Shown here: positions 47,540 through 54,642 of the stretch, in pieces
Position numbering within the stretch: the first letter of the stretch is position 1
How the letters are laid out: the number at the start of each line of letters is the position of its first letter
NCBI RefSeq assembly: GCF_024400535.1
Contig: NZ_CP038800.1
Coordinates: 868,001 to 932,000, forward strand
DNA length: 64,000 nt
Direction: 5' to 3'
Origin: Treponema denticola
GTDB lineage: Bacteria > Spirochaetota > Spirochaetia > Treponematales > Treponemataceae
The notes under the pieces: model-generated
The model's input: only the letters and a program-made list of their open reading frames with translations
Database searches by the model: none
Told to the model about the DNA's origin: nothing
Program-made: the position numbers and the translations under genes

Positions 47540-47683
47540 CAATGGGTAATGTGTAATGGATAATTCAATGGATAATGTGTAATGGTTAATTGGTAATTTC
47601 AATGGTTAATGTGTAATTGGTAATTTAATTACAAATTACACATTACCAATTACAAATTGAGTTACCAATTACAAATTGATAAA
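47540..47683. repeat. AT-rich inverted repeat block, copy 2
   Basis: About 70 bases of AATGG(G/A)TAATGTGTAATGG-type words are followed by their complements (AATTACAAATTACACATTACC). It can fold into a long imperfect hairpin. It sits between the broken SUMF1 part and the four-helix-bundle gene and runs right up to that gene's ATG. Confidence 0.85.
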
Positions 47684-48037
47684 ATGAAGACCGATAACGT
47701 TATTGTTGATAAGTCGAAGGCGTTTGCGTTAAAGGTAATCGCCTTGTACAAAAAGCTCTGCGATAAGAACCGCGAATTCGTTATGTCGAAGCAGCTTTTA
47801 AAAAGCGGAACGAGTATCGGAGCAAACATTAAAGAAGCCGAGCAGGGACAAAGCAAGGCGGACTTTTATGCAAAGCTCTATATCGCGCTCAAAGAGGCAA
47901 GCGAAACGGAATATTGGCTGGAGCTTTTACACGAAAGCGGGTATATCGGCGAGGAAGACTTTTGTGCAATCTACCGAGACTGCCAAGAAATCATCAAAAT
48001 CCTCGTCGCTATAACGAAACACAGGAATAATGGGTAA
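47684..48037 (+). CDS. Four-helix-bundle protein (S23 / 23S rRNA intervening-sequence family)
   Basis: 117 residues from the ATG at 47684; an upstream TTG lies in the repeat. The family pattern is clear: LKSGTSIGANIKEAEQGQSK (about residues 44-63), then DFYAKLYIALKEASETEYWLELL (about 65-87). Relatives are encoded in 23S rRNA intervening sequences or stand alone. They share a fold with Avd, the accessory protein of diversity-generating retroelements. No good SD is visible, since the AT-rich repeat abuts the start. It lies between two SUMF1-lipoprotein loci. Function unknown. Confidence 0.85.
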   Translation: MKTDNVIVDKSKAFALKVIALYKKLCDKNREFVMSKQLLKSGTSIGANIKEAEQGQSKADFYAKLYIALKEASETEYWLELLHESGYIGEEDFCAIYRDCQEIIKILVAITKHRNNG

Positions 48038-48140
48038 TGGGTAATGGGTAATGGATAATGGATAATGTGTAATTGGTAATTGGTAATTTAATTACAAATT
48101 ACACATTACAAATTACACATTACCAATTACCAATTGATAA
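48025..48140. repeat. AT-rich inverted repeat block, copy 3
   Basis: ATGGGTAATGGGTAATGG words followed by GTGTAATTGGTAATTGG and then the complements. It overlaps the last codons of the four-helix-bundle gene and ends 4 bases before the SD of the next gene. Confidence 0.85.
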
Positions 48141-48154
48141 CAAGGAGGGCTTTT

Positions 48155-48892
48155 ATGGCAAAGAAGAAATTCGTGTGGGAAGTGTATTTGCGTCCGAATA
48201 CGCTCACAAAGGACAATGACCGCGATTGTATCGCCGACGTTCATGCGCATGTTTCAACGCAGCATAACGAAGACATTGCGGACATTATCACCAAGGAACG
48301 AAGCGAGTTCCGCAAAGAAACCATCTTGAGCATCCTCGGTTTGCGCGATAAAGCGGTCAAAGACCTTATTCAGCAGGGAGCGGCCTTTATGGACGGACTC
48401 GTGCAAATCAGTCCGCGCGTATCGGGCGTGTGGGAAACGGAGAACTCCGCCTACGACGAAAAAATCCACAAGAGGACGGTTGACCTTATCCCGACCGCCG
48501 ACCTGCGCACGGCGCTCGACGCAATCGGCGTAAAAGTGCTCGGCGCAAAGGAAGAAAGCGCCCGCATCACGGCGATCACCGATACGGCTACCGGCTTAAA
48601 CGACGGCACGCTCACCATCGGGGACGACATCATAATAGAAGGCGACAAGCTCAAAGTGGACGAAAAGGACGCTCAACAGGGCGTGTTCTTTAAAGCCGCC
48701 GACGGCACGGAACACAAAACAACGAGGCGCCTGTCGGTCAACAAGCCCGGCCAAATCATCGCGCGCGTACCGCAAGCGCTTCCGGCAGGAAAGGTAACGG
48801 TCATCGTGCGCACAAAGTATTCGGCAGGGGCAATTCCGCTTAAAACCCTGCGCGAAATCGTCTACGGCTACCCGTGCACGGCAAAAACATAG
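48155..48892 (+). CDS. HU-like / DUF4469-type DNA-binding domain protein
   Basis: 245 residues from the ATG at 48155 (GGAGGG 5 bases upstream). The N-terminal half (about 1-115: KFVWEVYLRPNTLTKDNDRDCIADV; RSEFRKETILSILGLRDKAVKDLI; FMDGLVQISPRVSGVWE) resembles the HU-type DNA-binding domain. I associate this with the Bacteroidetes/treponeme family that carries a C-terminal Ig-like DUF4469 domain (about 160-245: GDDIIIEGDKLKVD, GKVTVIVRTKYSAG). That assignment is from memory of the pattern. Base composition is GC-rich. Function unknown; nucleoid or transcription role is a family guess. Confidence 0.7.
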   Translation: MAKKKFVWEVYLRPNTLTKDNDRDCIADVHAHVSTQHNEDIADIITKERSEFRKETILSILGLRDKAVKDLIQQGAAFMDGLVQISPRVSGVWETENSAYDEKIHKRTVDLIPTADLRTALDAIGVKVLGAKEESARITAITDTATGLNDGTLTIGDDIIIEGDKLKVDEKDAQQGVFFKAADGTEHKTTRRLSVNKPGQIIARVPQALPAGKVTVIVRTKYSAGAIPLKTLREIVYGYPCTAKT

Positions 48893-48894
48893 GC

Positions 48895-48984
48895 GTATCA
48901 AAGGCTCTTTGTACGCCGTATCAAAGGTTCTTTGTACGCTCTATCAAAGGGTCTTTGTACGAGCGAGCAAAGGGTCTTTGATAA
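48895..48984. repeat. Four tandem 23-bp palindromic repeats
   Basis: Units at 48895-48917, 48918-48940, 48941-48963 and a partial one from 48964. Each is (G/C)TATCAAAGG-n-TCTTTGTACG-like, with CAAAG...CTTTG inverted arms. They begin 3 bases after the stop of the HU-like gene. On RNA each would be a small hairpin. Confidence 0.88.
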
Positions 48985-48995
48985 TGGGGAGTTCA

Positions 48996-49045
48996 ATGGA
49001 TAATTGGTAATTGGTAATTGGTAATTGCCTTAATTACAAATTAAA
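48996..49045. repeat. AT-rich repeat block, copy 4
   Basis: GGATAATTGGTAATTGGTAA words followed by AATTACAAATTAAAAATTG. The last ~25 bases and the SD region (49035-49074) are the same as those preceding the gene at 44724. Confidence 0.85.
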
Positions 49046-49074
49046 AATTGAAAAGACTTTAGCAGGAGGAGTCT

Positions 49075-52000
49075 ATGAAGTTTAGAACACACAACAAAAA
49101 GAAAAGAGTCGTGGCGCTCATTATAGCCGCATTTTTGGCAGTTGCTCTGCTGTTTACCGCATGCCCGAACAACGCGGGAGGCGGAGGCAGTTCGACCGTC
49201 AACATCACCGTAAAAGGGAATGCGAACGTCAATGTGCCGTCGAAGCCGGTTGCGGTACTGAAGGGTGCCAAGTGGGCGGAAGTGAAGTCGACGGTCAAAA
49301 GCAAGGTCAGTACTCAAACGGGTTTTTTGATTGTCTCGTGGCATTTGGGTGCTGACGAAAGTGCGCCGGAACTGAAAGACACGGACGTGTTTGTTAAAGA
49401 CACCACCGTGTTCGTCAAATCGCGGGCGAACTTACCCGACTTAAGCCCCATACAGGGCTCAGGAACACAAGTCAAAATCACCTTTGCCGTAACGCCTGAG
49501 GGAGGCGGTTCCATACTGGGGCCGAACCCGATCAGCGTCAACAAGGGAACCCGTTGGAATTCGGTTCTTAAAGCCTATGCCGAAGCCGCGCTCAAAGTGA
49601 ACTACGGCTTTCAGTGTAACGGATGGAAAAAGGACGGCAACCCGGTAAACGATACCTACACCTTCGACGGCGACACAACCATCCTTGCCGAGCTGAAAGA
49701 CATGCGCATTTACTTGACGGTTAAAGGCGACAGCAACGTTACCGTCAACAACCCGACGGAAACGATTGTCATTAAAAGCGGGGTAAAGTGGCAGAGCATT
49801 AAAGGAACCGTTGCCGCCAAAGTAAGCGTGAACAAACCAAACTACGTCATAACCAAGTGGCACCGCGGAACGGGCGCAAGCGATCCCGTGCTGACCGACG
49901 AGTACGAGTTCAAAAAAGACGACGGACAAGACCGCACCGTCTATGCCGAAACGGTCGGATCTACCGTCAACATCACCGTAAAAGGCGATGAGCACATAGA
50001 CCTGCCGGCAGAACCGGTTGCGGTACTGAAGGGTGCCAAGTGGGCGGAAGCGAAGTCGACGGTTCAAGGCAAGGTCAGTGCAAAGACGGGCTGGCTTTTG
50101 GACACGTGGCACTTGGGCGAGGACGAAAGCGCACCGGAGCTTGAAGACACGGACACGTTTATCAAAGACACTACCGTGTTCGTCAAATCGCGGGCGAACT
50201 TACCCGACTTAAGCCCCATACAGGGCTCAGGAACACAAGTCAAAATCACCTTCGGCGTAACGCCTGAGGGAGGCGGTTCCATACTGGGGCCGAACCCGAT
50301 CAGCGTCAACAAGGGAACCCGTTGGAATTCGGTTCTTAAAGACTATGCGGCAGCTGCGCTCAAAGTGCACTACGGTTTTCAGTGTAACGGATGGAAAAAG
50401 AACGGCAATACGGTGAACGATACCTACACCTTCGACGACGACACAACCATCTTTGCCGATATGGAAGACCTGCGCATTAACATCACCGTAAGGGGCGACA
50501 GCAACGTGAGCGTACCGGACAGCACGCCGCTTGTCGTTCTGAGCGGAAGAAAGTGGCAGGACATAAAAGAGCAGGCCGCAGGCAGGATACAGGTCAGCGA
50601 TCCTTCAAATATTGCCGTAACCGCATGGCATCGGGGAGAAAGCGAAAGTGCTCCTGTGTTGACCGACGAATACGAGTTTAAAAAAACCGAGGGGCAAAAC
50701 CGCACCGTCTTTGCCAAAACGGGCGACCGGCGCATTACGCTTACCGTTACATACGGTTCAGGCTCGGGCACACCGGCGACCGCCGGTACTATCACCATAT
50801 ACGACGGTGATGAGTGGCACAACGTACAAAAGCAGGTTGCACCGCTGGTAAGCGTTCCCGAAGACCACTCCATACACTGGTATTTGGATAATGCAGGCGG
50901 GGAGCTTATAAACTTTTTCTATACGTTTAAAGCAAGCGACGGGAATGCGCGCACGGTGTATGCCAGAATATCGCCGCCCATAGAGCTTACCGTTACATAC
51001 GGCAGGATTACGGGGGCAACGGTAACGCTCGGCACCGGAACCGCAAAGCACCGCGAGTTGTGGTACTTCGTACAAAACCGGCTTAAGGATAAGTATCCTC
51101 TTTTGTCTAATACGGAGGTGGAATGGCATTGGAATGATAAAAACGGAGCGCTTATAAGCGGTACCTATATGTTAGATGCCGGCAACGTGCCGTCGAACAC
51201 GGTGTATGCGTTTGTCAGACCTAAAATAATTACGTATTACGGCGGACTGAGGTATCGTGCACCGATAGGCTCTAACGGTTCGTATGAAGATTACGATATG
51301 AAAAAGATAGACGCGGTAACAAACGGCACTGTCGGAGGCTTGAACGACCCCCGCATAAACGTCTACAACAATGTGCATAAGGTCAGTTTAACCGCCTATC
51401 GGATAGGCACAACGGAAGTTACGCAAGAGTTGTACGAGTTGGTAATGGCACACAATCCGAGTTACTTTCAGGGCAGCTCACATCCGACTGCATCAGGCGA
51501 GAGCCAAGAAAAGCGCCCGGTAGAAAAGGTAAGCTGGTTTGATGCGGTAGCTTTTTGCAACGAGCTTACGCGCTGTTGTTACTCTTTGGGAGAAGCGCAA
51601 TGCGTGTATACCTATAACGGGCATACCTACACGGTAGAAGACGCACAGGATAAAAAAGTGCCGGTCATGGATATGAGCAAAAAAGGTTTCCGATTGCCCA
51701 CCGAAGCCGAATGGGAATGGGCGGCGCAAGGCGGCAGTGCACGGCAGAAATGGGCGGGCACGAGCTTCCCAGACGAAGTTGTAACCTGTGCGTGGTACGA
51801 TAAAAACAGCTACGGCCTAACGCACCACGTGGGAAGGCTGAAGAAAAACCTATTCGGTCTTTTTGACATGTCGGGCAACGTATGGGAATGGTGCTGGGAT
51901 TGGTACAGCGACCCTCTGCCTGAAAACAGTACAGACCCCACCGGATCGACTTCGGGGCCTGGGCGCATCAAACGCGGCGGCAGCTACGCTCAGCACATCG

Positions 52001-52107
52001 TCAAGCACGACCCTGAAGGTTGCCGTTGTGCGTATCGCTACCTTCAAGAGCCCGACGAGAACAACAAGAATACCGGCTTTCGCATAGTGTGCAGGTATGA
52101 GTTTTAG
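49075..52107 (+). CDS. Multi-repeat lipoprotein with C-terminal SUMF1/FGE-type (lectin-fold) domain
   Basis: 1010 residues. Lipobox ALLFTAC (Cys29). Eight ~80-90-residue beta-domains follow (about 40-725), with the same 768-base supra-repeat as the gene at 44724. Then a SUMF1 domain (about 740-1010): TTEVTQELYELVMAHNPSYF, KKGFRLPTEAEWEWAAQGG, FDMSGNVWEWCWDWYS, RGGSYAQHI, GFRIVCRYEF. The catalytic C-x4-C after RGGS is missing, so formylglycine formation is unlikely. Lectin-fold binding is more plausible, as in T. denticola TvpA. The stop codon lies inside a hairpin (52101-52123). The first ~1.6 kb is almost the same as the upstream paralogue, implying recent duplication or conversion. Confidence 0.88.
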   Translation: MKFRTHNKKKRVVALIIAAFLAVALLFTACPNNAGGGGSSTVNITVKGNANVNVPSKPVAVLKGAKWAEVKSTVKSKVSTQTGFLIVSWHLGADESAPELKDTDVFVKDTTVFVKSRANLPDLSPIQGSGTQVKITFAVTPEGGGSILGPNPISVNKGTRWNSVLKAYAEAALKVNYGFQCNGWKKDGNPVNDTYTFDGDTTILAELKDMRIYLTVKGDSNVTVNNPTETIVIKSGVKWQSIKGTVAAKVSVNKPNYVITKWHRGTGASDPVLTDEYEFKKDDGQDRTVYAETVGSTVNITVKGDEHIDLPAEPVAVLKGAKWAEAKSTVQGKVSAKTGWLLDTWHLGEDESAPELEDTDTFIKDTTVFVKSRANLPDLSPIQGSGTQVKITFGVTPEGGGSILGPNPISVNKGTRWNSVLKDYAAAALKVHYGFQCNGWKKNGNTVNDTYTFDDDTTIFADMEDLRINITVRGDSNVSVPDSTPLVVLSGRKWQDIKEQAAGRIQVSDPSNIAVTAWHRGESESAPVLTDEYEFKKTEGQNRTVFAKTGDRRITLTVTYGSGSGTPATAGTITIYDGDEWHNVQKQVAPLVSVPEDHSIHWYLDNAGGELINFFYTFKASDGNARTVYARISPPIELTVTYGRITGATVTLGTGTAKHRELWYFVQNRLKDKYPLLSNTEVEWHWNDKNGALISGTYMLDAGNVPSNTVYAFVRPKIITYYGGLRYRAPIGSNGSYEDYDMKKIDAVTNGTVGGLNDPRINVYNNVHKVSLTAYRIGTTEVTQELYELVMAHNPSYFQGSSHPTASGESQEKRPVEKVSWFDAVAFCNELTRCCYSLGEAQCVYTYNGHTYTVEDAQDKKVPVMDMSKKGFRLPTEAEWEWAAQGGSARQKWAGTSFPDEVVTCAWYDKNSYGLTHHVGRLKKNLFGLFDMSGNVWEWCWDWYSDPLPENSTDPTGSTSGPGRIKRGGSYAQHIVKHDPEGCRCAYRYLQEPDENNKNTGFRIVCRYEF

Positions 52108-52127
52108 GCTTTCCGCCTAAAACATCG
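52101..52127 (+). repeat. GAGTTT-hairpin-AAACATCG element (E) over the stop codon
   Basis: GTTTTAGGC (52101-52109) pairs with GCCTAAAAC (52115-52123), loop TTTCC. It is preceded by GA and followed by ATCG, the same frame as elements A, B and D. The TAG stop of the 1010-residue gene is within the left arm. Confidence 0.75.
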
Positions 52128-52133
52128 CACGCG

Positions 52134-52194
52134 TGGAACCACCGCACATCCTGTGCGGTTAAGCCAAAAGCGGACAGGACGCCCGTTGGTTCCA
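52134..52194. repeat. Long-range inverted repeat between elements E and C
   Basis: TGGAACCA (52134-52141) pairs with TGGTTCCA (52187-52194). Inside, CCGCACA (52142-52148) pairs with TGTGCGG (52152-52158). Together with the flanking hairpins the whole 52101-52261 stretch is almost fully foldable. Confidence 0.75.
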
Positions 52195-52200
52195 TATTTA

Positions 52201-52271
52201 CGACGTTTTGCCGTAAGGCAAAACTCGAAGCTGAAAAAGGTACAGGATGTACCTTTTTCAGCAGTTTTTTT
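52201..52271 (+). terminator. Element C plus strong terminator of the SUMF1 lipoprotein gene
   Basis: GTTTTGCC (52205-52212) pairs with GGCAAAAC (52217-52224) within CGAC...TCG. Then CTGAAAAAGGTAC (52231-52243) pairs perfectly with GTACCTTTTTCAG (52249-52261), followed by T7 at 52265-52271. As plus-strand RNA this is an intrinsic terminator. Read on the minus strand it is the same h1-h2 (GAGTTT...AAACGTCG) order as elements A, B and D. Confidence 0.85.
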
Positions 52272-52342
52272 GTGTGCGGGTGTAAGCGCTTTCTACTCTT
52301 AAATATTTACATCGCTCCCTTTTAAAGTCCTTTAATCTGTGG

Positions 52343-52529
52343 TATAATAAAAAAACAGGAGGACGGTTGAAGCTCACGGCTCAAATAGTGCCGCTCGCTT
52401 CAACTCCGAGTTTCATCAGGCTGTCGCCTGATGAAACATCGTTTATTGTATACCGTTTTTCAGGCTAAAGCCTTACAAAACGGCGAAAAAAGGCAATTCG
52501 GAAGTTCAAACTTCCTCATTGCTTTTTTT
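52343..52529 (+). promoter_or_regulatory. Promoter -10 and multi-hairpin leader of relBE (element D)
   Basis: TATAAT at 52343-52348; its -35 is poor (TTTTAA). Leader: h1 GTTGAAGC (52366-52373)/GCTTCAAC (52397-52404). h2 is a perfect 12-bp stem, GTTTCATCAGGC (52410-52421)/GCCTGATGAAAC (52426-52437), in GAG...ATCG. h3 CCGTTTT (52453-52459)/AAAACGG (52477-52483). h4 has inner GGAAGT/ACTTCC and GCAAT/ATTGC, ending in T7 (52523-52529). The SD AGGAGG (52530) follows directly. The order matches the flgK leader. Confidence 0.72.
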
Positions 52530-52540
52530 AGGAGGAAACT

Positions 52541-52771
52541 ATGCCTACAATGACCATGACAAATAAACTCTATCAAGAATTGGAACAGGCAGCCCGAATG
52601 ACCGGTGCGGCAAAAGATACCGTCTTAGAAAATGCCCTCAGCCGCTACCTTGCCGAATTGAAGGAAGATGCCGAAGATGCCATGTGTGCCGAAAAAGCAT
52701 GGAATGACTTTGAAAAAAGCGGGGAAAAAACATACACCATAGCCGAAATGCGGCACGAGTTAGGTCTATGA
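52541..52771 (+). CDS. RelB/RHH-type antitoxin
   Basis: 76 residues. N-terminal ribbon-helix-helix-like MTNKLYQELEQAARMTGAAKDTVLENALSRYLAELKED; the acidic C-terminal part (AWNDFEKSGEKTYTIAEMRHELGL) is the toxin-binding arm. It represses its own operon and neutralises the toxin by family precedent. Its stop overlaps the toxin start by 4 bases (ATGA). SD AGGAGG is directly after a T7-ended hairpin. Confidence 0.85.
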   Translation: MPTMTMTNKLYQELEQAARMTGAAKDTVLENALSRYLAELKEDAEDAMCAEKAWNDFEKSGEKTYTIAEMRHELGL

Positions 52772-53025
52772 AAGTCGTCTTGACGGAAACATTTAAAAAG
52801 CAACTAAAAAAGTTGGACGCGGCAATCTCAAAGCGTGTTTTGGATTACCTTGAACAAATTGAGCTTCTTGATAATCCGCGCTCCCGCGGAAAAGCGCTTA
52901 CTTCAAATCTTTCAGGGCTATGGCGGTACCGCGTCGGCGATTACCGCATTTTATGCCGCATCTGTGACGATAAATTGATTATTACCGTCATCGAAATCGC
53001 TCACCGCTCAACGGTGTATCGATGA
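52768..53025 (+). CDS. RelE/ParE-family toxin
   Basis: 85 residues. Family layout: KVVLTETFKKQLKKLD, DNPRSRGKALTSNLSGLWRYRVGDYRILCRI, then the C-terminal HRSTVYR. The basic residues of ribosome-dependent RelE-type mRNA interferases are present (R61, R81-type positions by eye). It is translated together with the antitoxin through ATGA overlap. A scrap of an Rpn gene follows, suggesting insertion in an older Rpn locus or shared mobile context. Confidence 0.87.
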   Translation: MKVVLTETFKKQLKKLDAAISKRVLDYLEQIELLDNPRSRGKALTSNLSGLWRYRVGDYRILCRICDDKLIITVIEIAHRSTVYR

Positions 53026-53034
53026 ACAGAGAAT

Positions 53035-53076
53035 GATACCGGTCTCACCCAAGAAGAAGTGGAATCGATTAGCTAA
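53035..53076 (+). pseudogene. Tiny C-terminal scrap of an Rpn-family gene
   Basis: DTGLTQEEVESIS then stop, closely matching TGLTQEEVENI at the end of the remnant at 43962-44153, also at DNA level (ACCGGTCTCACCCAAGAAGA). It has no start; it lies 10 bases after the toxin stop. Confidence 0.7.
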
Positions 53077-53173
53077 TTTATAATTCGGTTTATTCCCGGC
53101 TTCCGTGTCGGGGATAAACCTCGAGTTAACTCCTCATTATATTTATACGGATTATTTTAAAAAATGGTAAATA

Positions 53174-54610
53174 TTAAAAAAATTGATAAAAGCCGTCTAT
53201 AAATTTTCTAAAAGATGAACCTTCTTTTATATCGAGCGGGCAGATAAGAGGAATGGTTTTTAACACAATGTCTGAATCTTTAATTCTATATTCTATACGG
53301 CCGATTTGCTGTCCTGCAAAAAGAGGCGCCATTATTACATCAGGTAAAATTATAACTTGTTCTATATGCCTCTCATCGTTTTTAAATACCGTAATATAGT
53401 CTTGCGAAAAGTCCTTATCGGCGAGGAGAGGTATAAAGGCGGAAGTTTTTACATTCAGGTTTGAATCTAGGACTCTTACATTTTTTCTAATTTTGTTGTG
53501 CTCCCTTATGTCAAAACTTTTAAAATTGTCGAATGCAAAATTCATAAGCTTGATGGAATTTTGCTCCCGCTTAAAAATCCCTTCCGTAAAGTTTTTGCCG
53601 TGACCGCCGAGGATGACCGCAATAAAACGCTCGCCGTTTTTTTGAGCTGTAAGCGAAATATTAAAACCGGACTCGTAAATAAAGCCTGTTTTTAAACCGT
53701 CACATCCTTCTATTTTTTTTAGAAGGGTATTAGTTGCAGGCTTAATTTGAAGCTCATTGAAACCTGCGGAGTTTTTTTTGATAAGAATATTGTGTTTTTG
53801 GGGATAACTTATCTCATTTACCGAATGAAACTTTTTTAAGTTTTCAGGATATTGTTTTAAATACTGGAGGGAAAATAAGGCAAAGTCCCTTGCCGTGGTT
53901 TGATTTTTTTCGCTTAAGCCCGAAGAATCCTCAAAGCGGGTGGATTTTAAGCCCATCGCTTTAACGGCCTCGTTCATTTTAAGCGTAAACTTTGCAAGGC
54001 TTCCTTCTGTAAGCAGGGCAGCTGCAAGGGCTGCATCATTCCCCGAGCAAACCGCCATTCCCCTTATCAGCTCTTCTATACTTAAACTTTGATTTTCTCC
54101 CAAGCCCATCCAAGCCGCTCCTTTGGGAAGAAAAATTGCCCAAGCCTCCTTAGGTGGAAAAACAATCTTTTCCAAATCTTTAAACTCAGGCTTTTGAAGC
54201 ATGGTATAAATTGTTACCAGCTTTGTAAGGGAGGCCGGAGGGATTATTTTATCGGCATTGGACTCGGCTAAAATTGTGCCGGTGTTTGCGTGAATAAGAA
54301 TGTAGGACTCGGCATCGATTTTAGGTAATTCTATTTTTTTTGCCGAGGGGGCAATGTTAGAAGACGATGATTTTACGGGCAAAAAATTTTCTATGGAATT
54401 AAGGGGCGGAAAGTCTGAGTTAATCTTATGCCGGCTGTAAAAGGTTTTAAGAGCTGCCGTTTTTTCTTCTTGTAAAACCTCAAGAGGCTGTGCTTTTTTT
54501 AATTCCGAAACATGGAAAAAAATAAAACCTGCAAAAGCCAATACAGAAAAAAGCACAGCCCCAAAGAGAACAAAAATAACTTTTATAATTCCGTTTGTGC
54601 TGTGCTTCAT
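53174..54610 (-). CDS. dacA: D-alanyl-D-alanine carboxypeptidase (DacA/PBP5-like)
   Basis: Trims the terminal D-Ala of peptidoglycan stem peptides, anchored in the inner membrane. It has 478 residues. N-terminal span KVIFVLFGAVLFSVLAFAGFIFF (uncleaved anchor or signal). Peptidase S11 motifs: SLTK (ASLTKLVT, about residues 126-133), SGN (CSGNDAA, about 187), KTG (DGLKTGFIYESGFN, about 298-311). The C-terminal beta-domain (about 365-478) is present. The N-terminal linker of ~60 residues makes it longer than E. coli PBP5. Confidence 0.92.
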   Translation of the reverse strand: MKHSTNGIIKVIFVLFGAVLFSVLAFAGFIFFHVSELKKAQPLEVLQEEKTAALKTFYSRHKINSDFPPLNSIENFLPVKSSSSNIAPSAKKIELPKIDAESYILIHANTGTILAESNADKIIPPASLTKLVTIYTMLQKPEFKDLEKIVFPPKEAWAIFLPKGAAWMGLGENQSLSIEELIRGMAVCSGNDAALAAALLTEGSLAKFTLKMNEAVKAMGLKSTRFEDSSGLSEKNQTTARDFALFSLQYLKQYPENLKKFHSVNEISYPQKHNILIKKNSAGFNELQIKPATNTLLKKIEGCDGLKTGFIYESGFNISLTAQKNGERFIAVILGGHGKNFTEGIFKREQNSIKLMNFAFDNFKSFDIREHNKIRKNVRVLDSNLNVKTSAFIPLLADKDFSQDYITVFKNDERHIEQVIILPDVIMAPLFAGQQIGRIEYRIKDSDIVLKTIPLICPLDIKEGSSFRKFIDGFYQFF

Positions 54611-54642
54611 TTTTTAAGGTCTTAAATTTTTTACTAAAAAAA

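Noticed and set aside
44724-52107. A complete diversity-generating retroelement
   Set aside because: No reverse transcriptase frame and no adenine-rich near-copy of the SUMF1 gene ends could be found in the window; only the possible targets and a four-helix-bundle gene are present.
46677-52107. True formylglycine-generating enzymes
   Set aside because: The catalytic cysteine pair that follows RGGS in active enzymes is missing in both domains, and no sulfatase gene is nearby.
52101-52441. Integron attC sites for the GAGTTT hairpins
   Set aside because: T. denticola is known to have an integron, and folded variable stems are attC-like. However, I find no RYYYAAC/GTTRRRY core pair with the usual unpaired bases, no integrase, and the elements lie in leaders of core genes such as flgK.
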